DNA of 64,000 bases from contig OZ223471.1 in NCBI GenBank assembly GCA_965140775.1, forward strand, positions 3,844,001 to 3,908,000, given 5' to 3'. Below are positions 1-7,573 of the stretch, one piece after another. Position 1 is the first letter of the stretch. Each line of letters opens with the position of its first letter. This DNA is from UBA6244 sp965140775 (GTDB lineage Bacteria; Bacteroidota; Bacteroidia; Bacteroidales; F082). Below the pieces are notes generated by a model. That model did no database searches. It was not told the origin of the DNA and saw only the letters and a program-made list of their open reading frames with translations. The position numbers and the translations under genes are program-made.

Positions 1-884
1 AGATGCTGTGCTCCCGATTGCAAAATTCGCAACGAATCAAAGGTGTAGAGTGGCTGACTTTTGGTGATTTTCGACCAAAAACCAATAAACGGAACGCCCA
101 GGTATGCCAACCAATAGGGAGCCGTGCCACGATATACCCGCCTCAAAGTCATGGGCTGTATCATGGTTGTCATTTCTTTCAAATCCACCCACTCCCCTGC
201 CAAGATGTATTTCTGACCACTTACTCCCTGATGGATGGCCTTAATGGCTGTTTGACAAATATCGCGCACATCCACCCACCGATATCCACCGGGGACGATG
301 AGCGGTAACTTCCCGGAATACATTTGGATGATCATTTGACCAATCAAGGAAGGTTTGAAATCGAAAGGCCCCATGATAGCTGCCGGAGCCAACACAATCA
401 CGTCGAAATCAGCCGTCACAGCTTGCAACGCCAGGTGTTCGCCCATCGCCTTCGTTTTTTTATAGATAATGGAAGAATTCAAATCAAGTGGAGTGGTTTC
501 GTCCACCAGAGTGCTTAATCCATTCATAATGAATGCATCCACCGAACTGAAATGGATCAAACGGCGCACTCCTTGCTTTTTGCATACGCGAACCAAATTT
601 GCTACCCCTGTTACATTGGTTTCGAACACAGCCTTTTCGGGAATATTTCCTATGCTGATCATGGCCGCCGTGTGAATAACCACCTCCACCTGAAAGCATA
701 ACCTCTGGAGGGCAGCCTCATCGGTTAAATCGCCCACCACCACTTCAACAGGAACTCCCTGAAGTGCTTCGAAAGTTGGTTGCCGCAATAATGCCCTGAC
801 GTGATACCCTTCTGCTACCAACATTCTGACCAGATTGGCACCCACATGTCCGGTTGCACCCGTGACGGCGATGGTTTCTTTCAT
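1..884 (-). CDS. NAD(P)-dependent epimerase/dehydratase family protein (extended SDR), C-terminus cut by window edge
   Basis: The frame is open from an ATG at 884 down to the first base of the window, about 294 residues, so the C-terminus is missing. The N-terminus carries the Rossmann motif TGATGHVG (residues 8-15). Further on are the serine motif HFSS (111-114) and the catalytic pair Y141-x3-K145 in IIYKKTK, followed by a PGGYRWVDVRD stretch typical of extended SDRs such as dihydroflavonol-4-reductase/sugar-nucleotide epimerase types. Substrate cannot be told from sequence. It starts 16 bp after the stop of the phosphatase gene upstream on the same strand and so is probably the third gene of the MscS-phosphatase-epimerase operon. 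The family call is firm; the specific reaction is open. Confidence 0.88.
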   Translation of the reverse strand, partial: MKETIAVTGATGHVGANLVRMLVAEGYHVRALLRQPTFEALQGVPVEVVVGDLTDEAALQRLCFQVEVVIHTAAMISIGNIPEKAVFETNVTGVANLVRVCKKQGVRRLIHFSSVDAFIMNGLSTLVDETTPLDLNSSIIYKKTKAMGEHLALQAVTADFDVIVLAPAAIMGPFDFKPSLIGQMIIQMYSGKLPLIVPGGYRWVDVRDICQTAIKAIHQGVSGQKYILAGEWVDLKEMTTMIQPMTLRRVYRGTAPYWLAYLGVPFIGFWSKITKSQPLYTFDSLRILQSGAQH

Positions 885-900
885 TTCGCTGCTCAGGCAA

Positions 901-1692
901 TTACTGTTTACAATCAAAACCCGTCATCAGGCGGCGGGTCAGCGAATCCTGATCCAGGTTACGGCTGTTTAATCCCAGATTTTGGGTCCAGGTACCGTAT
1001 CCGGGGTTGGGAAGTACAATAAAACGACTGCCAAATTCCTTGGATTTTTGGATGGCTATCCGATTGCGTTGGCCATTATCGGTGATCTCGTAGTCTGCCG
1101 AAAAGTCGGATAGGTTATCCCCGAACAGCAGTACAATGTCGTAGCCTTGGTTGAGCACCACTTGCCTGCGGGTTTCCTTTTCAGTGTCTTTTTCACGAAG
1201 CAACACATGAGAAGCCTCTGCCTGGGGCAACCCCATCTTTTTCAGATTGTTGATGGTGGCATCGAGCACCGAGGTTTTTCGATTGGAGATATAAAAAATC
1301 GCGACCCCCAATTCGTTTGCCTCGGTGAGAAATTCTTTCACCCCCGGAACCGGTTCTGCCATTTCGAGGGCGCACCATTCGCTCCAACAAGTGGGATAGC
1401 CAATGGTGTCGAGCACTTGCTTGGCCTGATAGGGAATGTTGTTGAGCACGGTTTCGTCGATGTCGAGCACAATGGCCAGCTTGTTGTTTTCGGTATTGTT
1501 TTCCACGGCTTCCTTTAGTTTGATTGAAGCCAGGTTATAGGCCTGAAAACACAAGGCTTTGTATTCGGGGGCATGTTCCACAAAAATGGTGGCCATTGTC
1601 AATCGTTCGTTGGGATTTTTTTTGACGGTGTTGGGCGATTGACAGCCCCATAAGAGGGTGATCGCGACAATAATAAAAAGCGTATTTTTCAT
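901..1692 (-). CDS. 5'-nucleotidase, lipoprotein e(P4) family (HAD acid phosphatase)
   Basis: 263 residues. The N-terminus is a lipoprotein signal peptide ending LLWGC, giving a lipidated Cys17. The HAD catalytic motif DIDET sits at D77/D79 (VLDIDETVLNN), and a later FGDNLSDF provides the second acidic motif. Proteins of this family are surface or periplasmic class C acid phosphatases that dephosphorylate nucleoside monophosphates, in some bacteria as part of NAD/nucleotide salvage. Its ATG overlaps the stop of the MscS gene by 4 nt (ATGA at 1692-1689), so the two are translationally coupled. Length fits the family (about 260-280 residues). Confidence 0.9.
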   Translation of the reverse strand: MKNTLFIIVAITLLWGCQSPNTVKKNPNERLTMATIFVEHAPEYKALCFQAYNLASIKLKEAVENNTENNKLAIVLDIDETVLNNIPYQAKQVLDTIGYPTCWSEWCALEMAEPVPGVKEFLTEANELGVAIFYISNRKTSVLDATINNLKKMGLPQAEASHVLLREKDTEKETRRQVVLNQGYDIVLLFGDNLSDFSADYEITDNGQRNRIAIQKSKEFGSRFIVLPNPGYGTWTQNLGLNSRNLDQDSLTRRLMTGFDCKQ

Positions 1693-2540
1693 TGTTTCGG
1701 TTTTATTGAAAGATAATCTTTGATATGTACATCTGTTTGAGGAAAAGGAATCTGTATGTGGTTTTCAATAAAAAGTTGATTGATTTCAAAACGTATGTCA
1801 CTTTTAATACTTTCGATGGTGAAGGCCTTGACCACCCAAAAAAAGATTTGAAAATCAAGAGAGGAGTTGCCAAAATCAACGAATCTGACAAAGGGAGCCG
1901 GATATTGACTAATATCAGGGTGATGATTGGCACTTTTAAGCAACAACTCTTTCACCAGCTTAACGTCGGAACCGTAAGCCACGCCCACCTGCACGAAAAA
2001 GCGGGTTGATTTCTCGATGTGGCTCCAGTTGATGATGATGTCGTTCACCAATTTGGAATTGGGGATGATGGCAATAATATCGTCGCGGGTTTTAATTTTG
2101 GAAGTCCGGATACCAATGCTCACCACCTTTCCTACATTGCCATTATCGAGTTCGATGATATCGTCCACCTTAATACTTTGCTCAATAAGCAAGACGATAC
2201 CGGAGGAAATATCGTTAAACAGTTGCTGCAATCCCAGTCCAACCCCAACCAGCAACGCCGCCACGGAGGCCAGCAGAATGGACACTTTGAATCCCAGCGT
2301 ATCGAGTGAGATGATAATGACGACCACCCAAATGATGTAACGAAGAATTAAAAAGATGCTATTGCTGGAACCGGCATCCAACTTACCATGTGTTACAAAG
2401 CTATTAAACAGCTTTTTAATAAACTTTAATATCAACACGGTGACCAGCAGGATGAACACCAATATCAACAACGAAGATACCGTAAGGGTGTAATTGTCGG
2501 TAATGATCAGCTTAAAATTCAATATTTCCGTCAGACTCAT
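1689..2540 (-). CDS. MscS-family small-conductance mechanosensitive ion channel
   Basis: 283 residues with three hydrophobic segments (about 20-42, 64-84 and the pore helix about 88-112). The pore-lining helix is rich in small residues (LLASVAALLVGVGLGLQQL) and runs into the conserved MscS beta domain (GIVLLIEQSIKVDDII, then GNVGKVVSIGIRTSKI). The C-terminal part resembles the MscS vestibule. The protein opens on membrane tension to release solutes during hypo-osmotic shock. It is the first gene of the operon with the phosphatase and epimerase; a TAnnTTTG box lies 34-41 nt upstream of its start. No cyclic-nucleotide or extra TM domain is fused, so it is the short form. Confidence 0.92.
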   Translation of the reverse strand: MSLTEILNFKLIITDNYTLTVSSLLILVFILLVTVLILKFIKKLFNSFVTHGKLDAGSSNSIFLILRYIIWVVVIIISLDTLGFKVSILLASVAALLVGVGLGLQQLFNDISSGIVLLIEQSIKVDDIIELDNGNVGKVVSIGIRTSKIKTRDDIIAIIPNSKLVNDIIINWSHIEKSTRFFVQVGVAYGSDVKLVKELLLKSANHHPDISQYPAPFVRFVDFGNSSLDFQIFFWVVKAFTIESIKSDIRFEINQLFIENHIQIPFPQTDVHIKDYLSIKPKQ

Positions 2541-2573
2541 GGTGTGCTATTTCGACATTTTTAGAAAACAAGT

Positions 2574-2604
2574 CAAAGATAGGTATTCTGGGGTTGTAAG
2601 CAAG
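2574..2604 (-). promoter_or_regulatory. Bacteroidota-type promoter of the MscS operon
   Basis: On the minus strand, a -7 box TATCTTTG (2581-2574) is preceded after exactly 19 bp by CTTG (2604-2601), one mismatch from the -33 consensus TTTG. Spacing and position upstream of the ATG at 2540 fit the known Bacteroidota housekeeping promoter TTTG-N19-TAnnTTTG. Confidence 0.65.
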
Positions 2605-2640
2605 TGGGAATAAATGGGGGGATGATATTTCGAAGTGAGG

Positions 2641-3112
2641 GACGCTGGTGGAGACTGAATCAAGATTAGACGCTAATTATGCTGATGGACGCTGATTTAG
2701 GTTTTGACGCTGATTACGCTGATGGACGCTGATTTGGTCGATCTTTTATCTGCGCTTTTCTGCGGTATCTGCGTCTTCCTTTTTTGAGACGCTGATGATG
2801 CTGATTCGGTGTTAGACGCTGATTACGCTGATGGCGCTGATTTGGTCGATCTTTTATCTGCGCTTTTCTGCGGTATCTGCGTCTTACTTTTTTGAGGCGC
2901 TGATGAACACTGAATCAAGATTAGACGCTGATGGCGCTGATGGGCGCTGATTTGGTCGATCTGTTATCTGCGCTTTTCTGCGGTATCTGCGTCTTCCTTT
3001 TTTGAGACGCTGATGATGCTGATTCGGTGTTAGACGCTGATTACGCTGATGGACGCTGATTTGGTCAACCTATTATCTGTGTTTTTCTGCGGTATCTGCG
3101 TATTCCTTTTTG
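2641..3112. repeat. 109-bp tandem repeat block (about 4 copies) built from GACGCTGAT and ATCTGCGTC words
   Basis: The words GACGCTGAT(T)ACGCTGATGG start at 2706, 2815, 2924 and 3033, an exact period of 109 bp, and each is followed by GATTTGGTC, TTATCTGCGCTTTTCTGCGG and TATCTGCG. A degenerate partial copy precedes them (2641-2700). Within each unit the GACGCtGAT words face ATCtGCGTC words as imperfect inverted repeats, so each copy can form a hairpin. Minor differences separate copies: the fourth is the most diverged. No open frame runs through the block. It fills most of the gap between the MscS operon and the gene at 3197. Words of this kind are scattered in many environmental bacterial genomes; their role is unknown. 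Confidence 0.9.
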
Positions 3113-3196
3113 GAAATGGTTTTGTTTTTGCCCCCTATTCATTAGTACTAGACTAGTGAATATAAAACACTATTTTCGCAAGCCACAGTTACATGC

Positions 3197-3706
3197 ATGG
3201 CTTATCTGCTAAAAATATTAAACATCCTGTTGCTTTCCACCGTAAAGTATTTCTATACACCCATTTATGCACATACGATCGGAGCCGATTTCTGGACAAC
3301 AGTCCTGACCATGATTCCGGGTGGCATGGCAGGATTCATGATTTACTACCATACCAGTAAATTGATTCTGCTTACCGACCTGCATCTCAAACCACGGCTT
3401 AAAGCAGTTTTGCCCGATTTCTGTCTTGCTTTTTACAGAAATTACCGCTCAAAAAAAAGAGCCCGCCGCAAAAACAAAAAGAAGTTTACCCGAAAAAATC
3501 GCGCACTTGTCAGGCTGAGCAACAAATACGGGATGTATTCCATTATTATCCTTACGCCTATCCTGATATCGTTGGTGTTGGGCGCTTTTTTACTTCGAAA
3601 ATACTATCCCCACCGCAAGGAGGCTATTCCTTTAATGCTGGCTTCCATTGCCATCGAAGGGATGTTACTTTGTTCAGGTTATTGGTATTTTTTTGGAGAT
3701 TTGTAA
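3197..3706 (+). CDS. Predicted inner-membrane protein of unknown function
   Basis: 169 residues. Hydrophobic segments lie near residues 5-20, 32-56, 113-135 and 144-165. A very basic loop (about 85-105, KKRARRKNKKKF...) sits between the second and third segments and is probably cytoplasmic. A proline-glycine turn (MIPGGMAGF) occurs in the second segment. I do not recognise the family with confidence; it reads like a short conserved Bacteroidota membrane protein. It stands just upstream of the sigma-factor operon but has its own gap, and the sigma gene has its own -7 box at 3736, so they need not be co-regulated. Confidence 0.7.
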   Translation: MAYLLKILNILLLSTVKYFYTPIYAHTIGADFWTTVLTMIPGGMAGFMIYYHTSKLILLTDLHLKPRLKAVLPDFCLAFYRNYRSKKRARRKNKKKFTRKNRALVRLSNKYGMYSIIILTPILISLVLGAFLLRKYYPHRKEAIPLMLASIAIEGMLLCSGYWYFFGDL

Positions 3707-3735
3707 CAAAACATACCACTTCGGGAATCAAAACC

Positions 3736-3743
3736 TATCTTTG
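3736..3743 (+). promoter_or_regulatory. -7 promoter box (TATCTTTG) of the sigma-factor operon
   Basis: TATCTTTG matches TAnnTTTG and lies 28 bp before the TTG and 61 bp before the ATG start candidates of the ECF sigma gene. No clear -33 TTTG stands at 19 bp, so this is a partial match. Confidence 0.45.
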
Positions 3744-3770
3744 GTTGTCAAATCAGAAAAACCGGTTTAG

Positions 3771-4340
3771 TTGGTCGATTCATCAAAAATATATGCAGAC
3801 GACATGCTGTTGGTTAAGCAAGCCCTTTCGGGAAACCGAAAGTCGTTTGAATTGATTGTAAAAAAATACCAATCGAGTGTGGCACGTACCACCATCAGCA
3901 TGTTAGGTCATTCGGCCGATGCAGAAGATGTGGGTCAGGAAACCTTTATCCGCTTTTATCGCTCGATGGACCACTACAAAGGAGAGGCTGCTTTGGGAAC
4001 TTACCTCACGCGCATTGCCATCAACCTTTCGCTCAACGCACTAAAAAAACGCGAAAAAAGAAGGTGGTTGTCGTTGGACGGAAAAATTGAAAACTCAACA
4101 GCGGAAGACGACCACCACGGAGAAAAGGATAACAAAGAACTGGTTGAAATGGCACTCAAACAGTTGGAACCTGATTTCAGAAGCGTGGTTGTTATCCGGC
4201 TGATTCAGGGATACTCCACCAAAGAAACTGCCGAAATTCTGGATATCCCTCAGGGAACCGTGCTTTCGAGGCTTTCGAGAGCACAACTCAAACTTAAAGA
4301 AATGTTCAACTCAACAAATAATCATCATGAACAGCACTAA
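3771..4340 (+). CDS. RNA polymerase sigma-70 factor, ECF subfamily
   Basis: Up to 189 residues. Region 2 is recognisable (AEDVGQETFIRFYRSMDHYKG...LGTYLTRIAINLSLNALKKR), as is a region 4 helix-turn-helix (IRLIQGYSTKETAEILDIPQGTVLSRLSRAQLKLKE). The start is uncertain: the longest frame begins with TTG at 3771, while the first ATG is at 3804 (MLLVKQALSG). The extra 11 residues of the long form resemble the usual lead-in of region 2, so either is possible. The gene overlaps the following putative anti-sigma gene by 14 nt, which implies translational coupling. ECF factors redirect RNA polymerase to envelope- or stress-response genes, held off by a membrane anti-sigma factor. Confidence 0.93.
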   Translation: MVDSSKIYADDMLLVKQALSGNRKSFELIVKKYQSSVARTTISMLGHSADAEDVGQETFIRFYRSMDHYKGEAALGTYLTRIAINLSLNALKKREKRRWLSLDGKIENSTAEDDHHGEKDNKELVEMALKQLEPDFRSVVVIRLIQGYSTKETAEILDIPQGTVLSRLSRAQLKLKEMFNSTNNHHEQH

Positions 4341-4713
4341 CGAACTCCTCCTGAAATCCTACGACGGAGATCTCACCATCGAAGAACAGCAAGTGCTCAA
4401 CGATGCCCTGCAAAAAGATGCCTCGCTCAGGCAACAGAAAACAGAACTGGACGACCTGAGAAATCATCTGGCTCAATTCAATCCCGCTTTTTCAGCAAAT
4501 TTCGCCGAAAATGTCATGGAGCACATCGCTCCCTCATTCGTTCAGAAGGACTTTATACAACTTTTTAAGGCACTGGCTTTTGGCGGGGTGGCGGCCATTT
4601 TGGTCATCCTCCTCACCATCTATTTTACGGATGGTTCGCTGGGAGTTGACGCACTCTACGGACTTTCGGGTTTTTCGCCTGACGAAGAATTATTTACCTA
4701 TATAAACTACTAG
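4327..4713 (+). CDS. Putative anti-sigma factor with one transmembrane helix
   Basis: 128 residues. The N-terminal 60 residues are charged and helical (LLLKSYDGDLTIEEQQVLNDALQKDASLRQQ), a layout common to anti-sigma domains of Bacteroidota, but the zinc-binding His-x3-Cys-x2-Cys signature of the ZAS type is absent. A single transmembrane helix spans about 84-103 (ALAFGGVAAILVILLTIYF), leaving a short periplasmic tail. The call is mainly from context: it overlaps the ECF sigma gene and is followed 2 bp later by a membrane-anchored periplasmic protein. Confidence 0.65.
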   Translation: MNSTNELLLKSYDGDLTIEEQQVLNDALQKDASLRQQKTELDDLRNHLAQFNPAFSANFAENVMEHIAPSFVQKDFIQLFKALAFGGVAAILVILLTIYFTDGSLGVDALYGLSGFSPDEELFTYINY

Positions 4714-4715
4714 CC

Positions 4716-5153
4716 ATGAAGAGAAAACTGATATATGCAGCACTGCTGACGGGCATCTTGCTCATCGGATTTGCCATTGGCTTTTTGGTAAGCGGAAGGA
4801 TGATCAAATCAAGGGTGGATCACCTGCGCAGTTATTATACCACCAACGGATTCAACAATCAACTCATGAGGGTTATCAACCCCACACCTGAACAATCCCA
4901 CGAAATCGAACCTATTCTGGAAAAATATGCCAAGATGAACCACGATTTGTTGATGGACTTTAAAGAGGATCAGCACGATTTGTTTTTGGAACTCAAGGAC
5001 GAGCTGGAGCCTTTGCTCAACGATACCCAAATAGAGCGGTTGCAAAACCTGCCCAGAGAAAGGTTTCTCAAAAACCAACGGGAATCAATGCCCGAACGAA
5101 AACACCGCAATAGTGCACGCCGACACCGCCAATACCGACAAACAGAACAATAA
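4716..5153 (+). CDS. Membrane-anchored helical periplasmic protein, Spy/CpxP/metal-sensor-like
   Basis: 145 residues: an N-terminal membrane helix (about 5-26) followed by a charged, helical periplasmic domain (PTPEQSHEIEPILEKYAKMNHDLLMDFKEDQHDLFLELKDELEPLLNDTQIERLQNL) and a basic, disordered C-terminal tail. The pattern of two amphipathic helices, a 'LTPEQ'-like start and a '...LL...Q...L' end is that of Spy/CpxP/CnrX-type chaperone or sensor proteins; this is inference from layout, not a firm family match. It starts 2 bp after the putative anti-sigma gene, so it is probably the third member of the sigma regulatory operon and may sense envelope or metal stress. Confidence 0.6.
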   Translation: MKRKLIYAALLTGILLIGFAIGFLVSGRMIKSRVDHLRSYYTTNGFNNQLMRVINPTPEQSHEIEPILEKYAKMNHDLLMDFKEDQHDLFLELKDELEPLLNDTQIERLQNLPRERFLKNQRESMPERKHRNSARRHRQYRQTEQ

Positions 5154-5177
5154 ATGAGCTGCTAAACAAATAATTGC

Positions 5178-5185
5178 TACATTTG
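5178..5185 (+). promoter_or_regulatory. -7 promoter box (TACATTTG) of the acyl-CoA synthetase gene
   Basis: TACATTTG matches TAnnTTTG. It lies downstream of the TTG at 5174 that would give a longer protein, so transcripts from here can only use the ATG at 5219. No good -33 box is seen. Confidence 0.5.
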
Positions 5186-5218
5186 GTTCGTTATTTTTTA
5201 ACAATAAACCAAAGTAGC

Positions 5219-7009
5219 ATGACCAACATCACCCGAACCTTCGACCTGCTCGCCTACGCGGAAGAGCACTACGTGCGCGATGTAGCCCTGGCCGTAAAGC
5301 GCAACAACCAATGGGAAACTTTCAGCACGGCAGATTACCGCCAAAATGTGGATGCCTTCAGTCTGGGGTTGTTGGCCTTGGGTTTTGCCAAAGGAGATAA
5401 AATAGCCACCATCTCCAACAACCGTCCCGAATGGAATTTCATTGATTTTGGCATGTCGCAGCTGGGCTGTGTACACGTGGGGATTTATCCCACCATCAGC
5501 GACAGCGATTACCTGCATATTCTGGCTCATTCCGATTCAAAAATTATCATTGTATCGAGTGAGGAAATCTACAACAAGATCAAACCCTTGTACGACCAAA
5601 CCGCCAATCTGAAGGAAATTTACACCATTGATCCGGTTGCAGGAGTAAAAAATTGGGAAGAGATCAAGGCTCTGGGTATCGAAAAGGAAAAAGAACTTCG
5701 CCCACTGCTCGAAAAAGCAAGAAACAGCGTGGATCCCGAAGACCTGCTCACCCTCATTTACACCTCCGGAACCACGGGTTTGTCCAAAGGCGTCATGTTA
5801 ACGCACCGGAATGTGGTAAGCAATTTTTTGCTGGCACATCAGTTTGTTACTTACCTGAAACCCGGTGATCGTGCATTGAGTTTTTTGCCGCTTTCGCACG
5901 TTCTTGAAAGGGTGGGGAACTATTTGTGGCAATCTATCGGGCTGACAATCTACTATGCCGAAAACATTGAAACCATCGGAAAAAACATGGCCGAAATCAA
6001 GGCCAATACCTTTATAACTGTACCGCGCGTTTTTGAAAAGGTATATGATAAAATCATCAACAAAGGCCGCGAACTCACAGGCATCAAAAAAGGCATATTC
6101 TTCTGGGCAGTGAAAGTGGGTGATCGTTTCGACCCCAACCCCAGGAATCGTTCGTTTATTTACAACCTCAAGCTGGCCATTGCCAACAAGCTTATTTTCA
6201 GCAAATGGCGCGAAGCCCTGGGTGGTGAACTCAAAGGTGTAATATCAGGTGGTGCCGCCTTACAACCCCGATTGGCACGTATTTTTTGGGCAGCGAAAAT
6301 CTATGTGCAAGAAGGTTTCGGTCTTACCGAGATGTCGCCCATTGTGTCGGCCACCAACTCATTCTATCCTCAGGTGAAATTTGGCTCCACCGGCATCGTT
6401 CCCGAAGGAATTGAAGTGAAAATTGCTGAGGACGGAGAAATTTTGTGCCGAGGCGAAAACCTCATGAAGGGCTACTACAAAGAACCCGAACTTACTGCCG
6501 AGGCCATTGACAAAGATGGATGGTTTCATACAGGCGACATTGGCAACCTGGACGAAAATCGCATGCTCACCATCACCGACCGCAAAAAAGAGATATTCAA
6601 ACTTTCAGGTGGGAAGTATGTGGCACCGCAAGTGGTTGAAAACAAATTGAAAGAATCGCAGTTTATCGATCAACTCATCGTATTGGGCGAAAACGAGCGC
6701 TTCACCAGTGCGCTCATTGTGCCTGATTTTATTTTCCTGCACAACTGGTGCGCCATCCATAAGGTTAAATTCCACGACAATGTGGATTTGGTAAGGCATC
6801 CCAAAGTGATAGAACGCTATGCCAGGGAGTTGGAAAAATACAACCACGAATTCGACAAGGTGTCCCAGATAAAAGTTTTCCGGCTCATCTGCGAAAGCTG
6901 GACCCCCGAAAGCGGCGACCTCTCACCCACACAAAAGCTGAAACGCAAGCCCATCATGGCCAAATACAAACATTTGATTGAGGAGATTTACCGAACCGAA
7001 AACCAATAG
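5219..7009 (+). CDS. Long-chain-fatty-acid--CoA ligase (AMP-forming acyl-CoA synthetase)
   Basis: 596 residues from the ATG at 5219 (a TTG at 5174 would add 15 residues but lies upstream of the promoter box). The adenylate-forming signature is clear: LLTLIYTSGTTGLSKGVMLTHRN around residue 165-190, then the GVISGGAAL and QEGFGLTEMSP motifs, GWFHTGDIG and TDRKKEIFKLSGGKYVAP near the C-terminus. It activates long-chain fatty acids with ATP and CoA, for phospholipid synthesis or degradation. The length of about 600 and the EGFGLTE motif fit the FAA/FadD15-like long-chain class rather than acetyl-CoA synthetase. It appears to be transcribed alone. Confidence 0.95.
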   Translation: MTNITRTFDLLAYAEEHYVRDVALAVKRNNQWETFSTADYRQNVDAFSLGLLALGFAKGDKIATISNNRPEWNFIDFGMSQLGCVHVGIYPTISDSDYLHILAHSDSKIIIVSSEEIYNKIKPLYDQTANLKEIYTIDPVAGVKNWEEIKALGIEKEKELRPLLEKARNSVDPEDLLTLIYTSGTTGLSKGVMLTHRNVVSNFLLAHQFVTYLKPGDRALSFLPLSHVLERVGNYLWQSIGLTIYYAENIETIGKNMAEIKANTFITVPRVFEKVYDKIINKGRELTGIKKGIFFWAVKVGDRFDPNPRNRSFIYNLKLAIANKLIFSKWREALGGELKGVISGGAALQPRLARIFWAAKIYVQEGFGLTEMSPIVSATNSFYPQVKFGSTGIVPEGIEVKIAEDGEILCRGENLMKGYYKEPELTAEAIDKDGWFHTGDIGNLDENRMLTITDRKKEIFKLSGGKYVAPQVVENKLKESQFIDQLIVLGENERFTSALIVPDFIFLHNWCAIHKVKFHDNVDLVRHPKVIERYARELEKYNHEFDKVSQIKVFRLICESWTPESGDLSPTQKLKRKPIMAKYKHLIEEIYRTENQ

Positions 7010-7056
7010 ACTTCGGGTTACTACTCGTATGATATTTCACGCGATGAACCGCGTGT

Positions 7057-7458
7057 TTAAAAATGAAGTTTGTGGTAATCAAAGGTTTGATTTTCCATAA
7101 AATGCCTGATTTTTTGTGCGATACGCAAAAATATCTCCAACTCATTGTTCTTGAACCATGCCAATGCCTGGGGTTTGCTATGCACGGCTTCGGCCAAAAA
7201 TATCAACAACGGAAAATCATGCTTGTTCAACCAGTCGTAGGCCTGAGGTTTGTTGTCGATGGCGCCATCCAACGCTGCAAAATGGGGATAATTGTATTTT
7301 AACAACCAGGAGATGGCCTCCCTGCTTCCACGTATTCCACTGCTCAGGGCAGCCAATTCGGGGTATCCGTTCTCGAGCAACCAGGTATAAAACTGCTCAC
7401 CCTCGGGTTCAAAGGTTTCGCCAAAAGCAAGCAATACATTGACGGGATATTTGTGCAT
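7057..7458 (-). CDS. Unknown protein made of 25-residue tandem repeats
   Basis: 133 residues from the ATG at 7458. A longer TTG-start form (7485) is unlikely because that codon lies inside the -7 box TAGTTTTG (7490-7483). The body is a tandem repeat with an exact period of 25 residues: units start WLLENGYPELAAL, WLLKYNYPHFAAL, WLNKHDFPLLIFL and a shorter WFKNNELEIFLRI, with a diverged first copy containing HKYPVNVLLAF. The pattern (W-L at the start, Y/F-P in the middle, A-L or F-L after it, then ...A..) suggests a small helical solenoid. No signal peptide or TM helix is visible. I do not recognise the family or a function. Confidence 0.75.
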   Translation of the reverse strand: MHKYPVNVLLAFGETFEPEGEQFYTWLLENGYPELAALSSGIRGSREAISWLLKYNYPHFAALDGAIDNKPQAYDWLNKHDFPLLIFLAEAVHSKPQALAWFKNNELEIFLRIAQKIRHFMENQTFDYHKLHF

Positions 7459-7482
7459 TCTGTTCAGGATCGTTGGTCTGTA

Positions 7483-7513
7483 CAAAACTACAAAAAAACA
7501 TGACCATAAAAAA
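7483..7513 (-). promoter_or_regulatory. Promoter of the 25-residue-repeat gene
   Basis: Minus-strand -7 box TAGTTTTG (7490-7483) with TTTT (7513-7510) 19 bp upstream, one mismatch from TTTG. It abuts the aldolase terminator hairpin, so the two transcription units are closely packed. Confidence 0.5.
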
Positions 7514-7553
7514 CCGCACGAAAACGATTATCAAAACGATCGCTTTCGTGCGG
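7501..7553 (-). terminator. Rho-independent terminator of the aldolase gene
   Basis: A perfect 10-bp stem CCGCACGAAA (7514-7523) / TTTCGTGCGG (7544-7553) is followed on the minus strand by TTTTTTATGG. It lies 20 bp past the fbaA stop codon. Confidence 0.88.
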
Positions 7554-7573
7554 CAAGTATTTTTACCTGTGGC

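Noticed and set aside
2641..3112. The 109-bp repeats as a CRISPR array
   Set aside because: Whole units repeat in tandem with no variable spacers and no cas genes nearby.
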